Source: CAG-390 sp045531455 (GTDB taxonomy: Bacteria > Bacillota > Clostridia > Oscillospirales > CAG-272). Taken from it: DNA of 64,000 nt. The stretch spans positions 62,001-126,000 of the forward strand of contig JAZSEA010000075.1 in the NCBI GenBank assembly GCA_045531455.1. Reading direction: 5' to 3'. Position numbers and translations under genes: made by a program. Positions 61,331 to 64,000 of the stretch are shown here, one piece after another. Within the stretch, counting starts at the first letter, position 1. Each line of letters opens with the position of its first letter. The notes beneath the pieces are model-generated. The model was not told where the DNA came from and searched no databases. It saw only the letters and a program-made list of their open reading frames with translations.

Positions 61331-62009
61331 TGCTTTCAATTTTAACTATTTCAGAGGTTGATTTAACAATAGAATCGGGCGGTATTACACCTCTTACAGA
61401 CACGAGAGGATATACTCTTGAATTCTTCATAATTACTGTTCCCGGATTCAGAACAGATCCGCATCCAACTTCAACATGATCAGAAAGGATCGCACCAAGT
61501 TTGCCGAGTCCTGTAGGAATCGTATCTGCGAATCTGATATTAATCTCGCTCTTATCTTGCTTTTGATTAGAGCAAACCGCTCCTGCACCCATATGTGAAT
61601 AATTGCCGATTACCGAATCCCCTACATAATTATAATGCGGAAGCTGAGCATTATCAAAAATAATGCTGTTCTTTATCTCGGTGGAATTACCTATAACACA
61701 GTTATCGCCAATAATTACGTTTCCTCTGATATATGCTCCTGGGCGTATTTCACAATTCTTACCTATTATGCAAGGTGATACGATAACCGACGTCGGAGCA
61801 ATTTCAGTCCCATCTCCGACCCACACATCCTTTGAATATTCACGATACCCCAGTAAAGTTTGATTATCAATTATTTGATAAATGAATTCATCGATATAAG
61901 GCAAAACTTCCCAGGGGAAATCAAATGAATCAAATAATTCTTTGACCAACTCGGGAATATGATCAAAGAACACTTTTGTTCTAATATTGTTCTTGTCAAT
62001 CATTTGCAT
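61317..62009 (-). CDS. Stand-alone left-handed beta-helix acetyltransferase (GlmU C-domain-like)
   Basis: A 230-residue protein with an N-terminal helical part (1-65) and hexapeptide repeats (about 68-215; VIVSPCIIGKNCEIRPGAYI, GNVIIGDNCVIGN). PHYNYVGDSVIGNYSHMGAG resembles the acetyltransferase active-site segment of GlmU, with the catalytic His before NYVGDS. The uridylyltransferase domain of GlmU is absent. It overlaps glmM by 14 bases, so it probably acetylates the GlcN-1-phosphate that GlmM makes. The sugar could be different, as in related UDP-sugar pyrophosphorylase-linked proteins. Confidence 0.8.
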   Translation of the reverse strand: MQMIDKNNIRTKVFFDHIPELVKELFDSFDFPWEVLPYIDEFIYQIIDNQTLLGYREYSKDVWVGDGTEIAPTSVIVSPCIIGKNCEIRPGAYIRGNVIIGDNCVIGNSTEIKNSIIFDNAQLPHYNYVGDSVIGNYSHMGAGAVCSNQKQDKSEINIRFADTIPTGLGKLGAILSDHVEVGCGSVLNPGTVIMKNSRVYPLVSVRGVIPPDSIVKSTSEIVKIESKKLP

Positions 62010-63396
62010 TCAACCCTCTCTTAATTATTGCATTCTTTATTGTTTCAATACACTTCGTGCAAATTTCATAGGATGACGCCTCAACCATAATTCTTACAAC
62101 GGGTTCAGTGCCGCTTGCTCGAAGGAGAACTCGACCGTTATCCCCAAGATTCTCATCAACCTCACGCAATGAAGCAAGAACAAGAGCATCTTCCATAACC
62201 TTATCTTTATTTTTAACAGCTAAGTTTTCGGTTATCTGAGGAAAAAGCTTAACGTTCTCACATAGCTTCGAGAGATTTGTTTTGTTATCCTTCATCTCTT
62301 CGGTAAGCATTATAGCGGTAAGAATTGCGTCACCCGTTGTAGCATATTTTCCGATAATGATATGCCCCGACTGCTCTCCTCCAAGTCCGTATGCGTTTTC
62401 CTGCATCTTCTGATAAACGAATCTATCGCCTACGGATGTTATTTCATATGATATTCCGCAATTATCGAAGGCTTTCAGGAGCCCCATATTGGACATAACA
62501 GTCAGTACAACCGTATCTTTGTTAAGGTTACCGCATGATTTCAATCTTTTTGCCAAGATATACATAATCTTATCACCGTCAACTACGTTTCCGTTCTCAT
62601 CAACGGCGATACACCTGTCTGCGTCACCATCGAATGCAAATCCTACATCAAGTTGATTCTCTTTAACATATTTGGTGAGATTGTCGATATGAGTAGATCC
62701 AACGCTGTCATTGATATTTACTCCGTCGGGAGATGCACCGATAACGTACGTCTGTGCCCCTAAGGCATCAAATACGGCTTTTGCTATTGTCCAAGCTGCA
62801 CCGTTTGCGCAGTCGAGACCAATCTTGAGATTTTTATACGAATGTGAAGCAAGGGAAATCAAGTATCCGACGTATCTGTTTCTGCCTGCGACGTAGTCAA
62901 CTATCAATCCGATATTTTCACGTGTTGCTAGCGGTAGATCATCGCCGTTGACATTAATAGTAGATAGATCTCCGTCAAGATATGATTCTATCATTGACAC
63001 TATTTTGTCATCAAGCTTTTCGCCGTACCTATTTACGATCTTAATTCCGTTATCGTAATAAGGGTTATGAGAAGCGGTGATCATAATTCCGCAATCGAAT
63101 TCATCCTGTCTTGTAACGTAAGAGACACTCGGAGTGGTTGTGACATGTAGCATATACGCATCCGCGCCCGAAGCTGTGATACCTGCTACTATCGAATATT
63201 CAAGCATATAGCTTGATCTTCTCGTGTCTTTTCCGATAAGAATCTTTCGGCGTGCATTTGTTTTTCCGGCATAATACCACCCCAAGAATCGTCCGACTTT
63301 ATAGGCGTGTAAAGAAGTCAGGTCAACGTTTGCCTCACCTCTGAAGCCATCCGTACCAAAATACTTGCCACAGGCGTTCTTTTTATCATTATTCAT
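61996..63396 (-). CDS. glmM: Phosphoglucosamine mutase
   Basis: Converts glucosamine 6-phosphate to glucosamine 1-phosphate for UDP-GlcNAc and peptidoglycan synthesis. It has 466 residues. KYFGTDGFRGEAN is near the start, the phosphoserine loop MITASHNPYYDNGIKI (Ser near 108), the metal loop FAFDGDADRC (about 253-262), the sugar-binding GGEQSGHII, and the phosphate-binding RASGTEPVVRIMVE near the end. The GlmM type is preferred over phosphomannomutase by the ITASHNPYYDNGIK pattern and by the GlmU-like neighbour. ATG 63396 has a weak AAGGGACGG site upstream. Confidence 0.93.
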   Translation of the reverse strand: MNNDKKNACGKYFGTDGFRGEANVDLTSLHAYKVGRFLGWYYAGKTNARRKILIGKDTRRSSYMLEYSIVAGITASGADAYMLHVTTTPSVSYVTRQDEFDCGIMITASHNPYYDNGIKIVNRYGEKLDDKIVSMIESYLDGDLSTINVNGDDLPLATRENIGLIVDYVAGRNRYVGYLISLASHSYKNLKIGLDCANGAAWTIAKAVFDALGAQTYVIGASPDGVNINDSVGSTHIDNLTKYVKENQLDVGFAFDGDADRCIAVDENGNVVDGDKIMYILAKRLKSCGNLNKDTVVLTVMSNMGLLKAFDNCGISYEITSVGDRFVYQKMQENAYGLGGEQSGHIIIGKYATTGDAILTAIMLTEEMKDNKTNLSKLCENVKLFPQITENLAVKNKDKVMEDALVLASLREVDENLGDNGRVLLRASGTEPVVRIMVEASSYEICTKCIETIKNAIIKRGLNAND

Positions 63397-63467
63397 CTAA
63401 ACACCGTCCCTTCATTAATCAATATAATATATGCGCAGTCATAAATTATGCGACACAGAAAAGAAAA

Positions 63468-63501
63468 CACCGTCGGAATCAAAATTGCGACACCGACGGT
63501 G
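63468..63501 (-). terminator. Terminator after the 148-residue membrane protein gene
   Basis: A perfect 9-bp GC-rich stem (63468-63476 with 63493-63501) and a 16-base loop. On the minus strand TTTTCTTTTC follows, 8 bases after the stop. Confidence 0.85.
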
Positions 63502-63508
63502 AAATATT

Positions 63509-63955
63509 TTATGCGTAATCTTCCTCGCTTGCCTCTTCATCGAGAGGAATGTGATTAGCGGCAAGCTTTTCGTGATCGGCAGCATCCTCATTTCCGCAGA
63601 GCTCGGATTTAATTATGGATTCTGCGGGACACTCTTCATCAGGTTCAATAACATCGTAGGAATCTCCATCAAAGAGATCAAGAAGATAGCCCTTTTTGAG
63701 GTGTTTGATATACTTGATAAGTCCTGCAAAAGCAACAACTATTGCAGATGTCCATGCCAAAACCGATAGAACAATCAAAGCGTTTTTCTTGTGAAGCTCC
63801 TTCTTGCGCTTCTCAGCACGAAGCTCCAAAATATGAGTAGTAAGATTGTAGCATGTTATAACTGTTATAACAAACATACTGTATTTACCGAGTCTGTAGA
63901 GACCTCTGCGAAATTTGATTCCTACCTTTGAAATCTTTTCCTTCAAGAAAAACAC
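63509..63955 (-). CDS. Hypothetical two-helix membrane protein
   Basis: I do not recognise it. It has 148 residues: a basic N-terminus (1-22), a hydrophobic segment (about 25-42), a charged linker HILELRAEKRKKELHKK, a second helix (about 60-82), and an acidic cytoplasmic-type tail (90-148) rich in Asp and Glu. The helix-linker-helix with opposite-charge ends suggests a small membrane scaffold or regulator, but no function can be assigned. GGAGGTG lies 9 bases before the ATG. Its operon context to the right is outside the window. Confidence 0.75.
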   Translation of the reverse strand: MFFLKEKISKVGIKFRRGLYRLGKYSMFVITVITCYNLTTHILELRAEKRKKELHKKNALIVLSVLAWTSAIVVAFAGLIKYIKHLKKGYLLDLFDGDSYDVIEPDEECPAESIIKSELCGNEDAADHEKLAANHIPLDEEASEEDYA

Positions 63956-64000
63956 CTCCCAAAAATTAATTATCGTTCTGCTTTGAAATATGCTTCAGGT

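Noticed and set aside
1..64000. CRISPR arrays, restriction-modification, toxin-antitoxin or phage-defence islands
   Set aside because: No regularly spaced repeats, Cas, methylase/endonuclease pairs or typical defence domains were seen. AddAB is general DNA repair, and the barnase-like protein is a surface lipoprotein without a visible antitoxin.

Overview
The window reads as chromosomal DNA of an anaerobic, Gram-positive-type Bacillota, most likely an uncultured Clostridia lineage. The grounds are: A+T-rich intergenic DNA with strong GGAGG ribosome sites and TTGACA/TATAAT promoters; frequent TTG starts; the ylxM-ffh-rpsP-khpA block; AddAB in place of RecBCD; a MurT/GatD-type pair; a class B sortase; YtvI-free but CorC-rich envelope genes; and a citrate branch that appears to use Re-citrate synthase. 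There are no phage genes, insertion sequences, CRISPR arrays or rRNA. Gene density is very high, and no stretch over 300 bases lacks a gene.

Layout. Positions 1-5651 (minus strand): L-lactate dehydrogenase (cut by the window edge), glycerol kinase, an unrecognised helical protein, and the signal-recognition/ribosome block khpA-rpsP-ffh-ylxM. Positions 5865-22528 (plus strand): an almost gapless run of 18 genes starting from a consensus promoter. It opens with a small redox-disulfide protein and RNA/housekeeping enzymes (trmK, a Nif3-like protein, a phosphatase-like protein, a RumA/RlmD-type methyltransferase, ASCH). It then becomes accessory: two FAD oxidoreductases, a beta-propeller-like anchored protein, a metallo-beta-lactamase-fold protein with a sugar-enzyme-like N-terminus, a nitrilase-GDPD fusion, a drug/metabolite exporter, an acetyltransferase, a barnase-like lipoprotein ribonuclease, an M20 hydrolase, an Lgt-like protein and a CPBP protease.

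Positions 22543-29681: RNase H, an E2-like acyltransferase without the usual catalytic His, uridine phosphorylase, and an operon of Re-citrate synthase (inferred), aconitase and isocitrate dehydrogenase that would make 2-oxoglutarate. Positions 29724-37379 (minus): QueG-like Fe-S protein, AddB, AddA. Positions 37558-45866 (plus): HtrA protease, response regulator, histidine kinase, sortase B, RlmA-type methyltransferase, glycosyltransferase, a secreted ricin-like/Ig/C39 peptidase, and an ABM-domain protein. A tRNA-Thr(GGT) with its own promoter and terminator follows, then a 732-residue lipoprotein related to the MBL protein of the first cluster.

Positions 48390-56782: RlmL-type methyltransferase, a sugar isomerase-like TIM barrel, M29 aminopeptidase, alpha/beta hydrolase, metallophosphoesterase, a small unknown protein and two tandem CorC/HlyC paralogs. 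Positions 57024-61301 (plus): MurT-like ligase, a GatD-like partner that seems to lack the catalytic Cys/His, histidyl-tRNA synthetase with a short C-terminus, and an M19 dipeptidase. Positions 61317-63955 (minus): a stand-alone GlmU-like acetyltransferase overlapping glmM, and a two-helix membrane protein.

The most interesting items are the 12.8-18.3 kb accessory genes (GH67N/DUF4838-like plus MBL protein with a larger paralog at 46 kb, nitrilase-GDPD fusion, barnase-like lipoprotein with no visible barstar), the Re-citrate branch, and several enzymes with altered catalytic residues. I see no convincing anti-phage or mobile system. All family calls come from reading motifs by eye; none was confirmed by a search.
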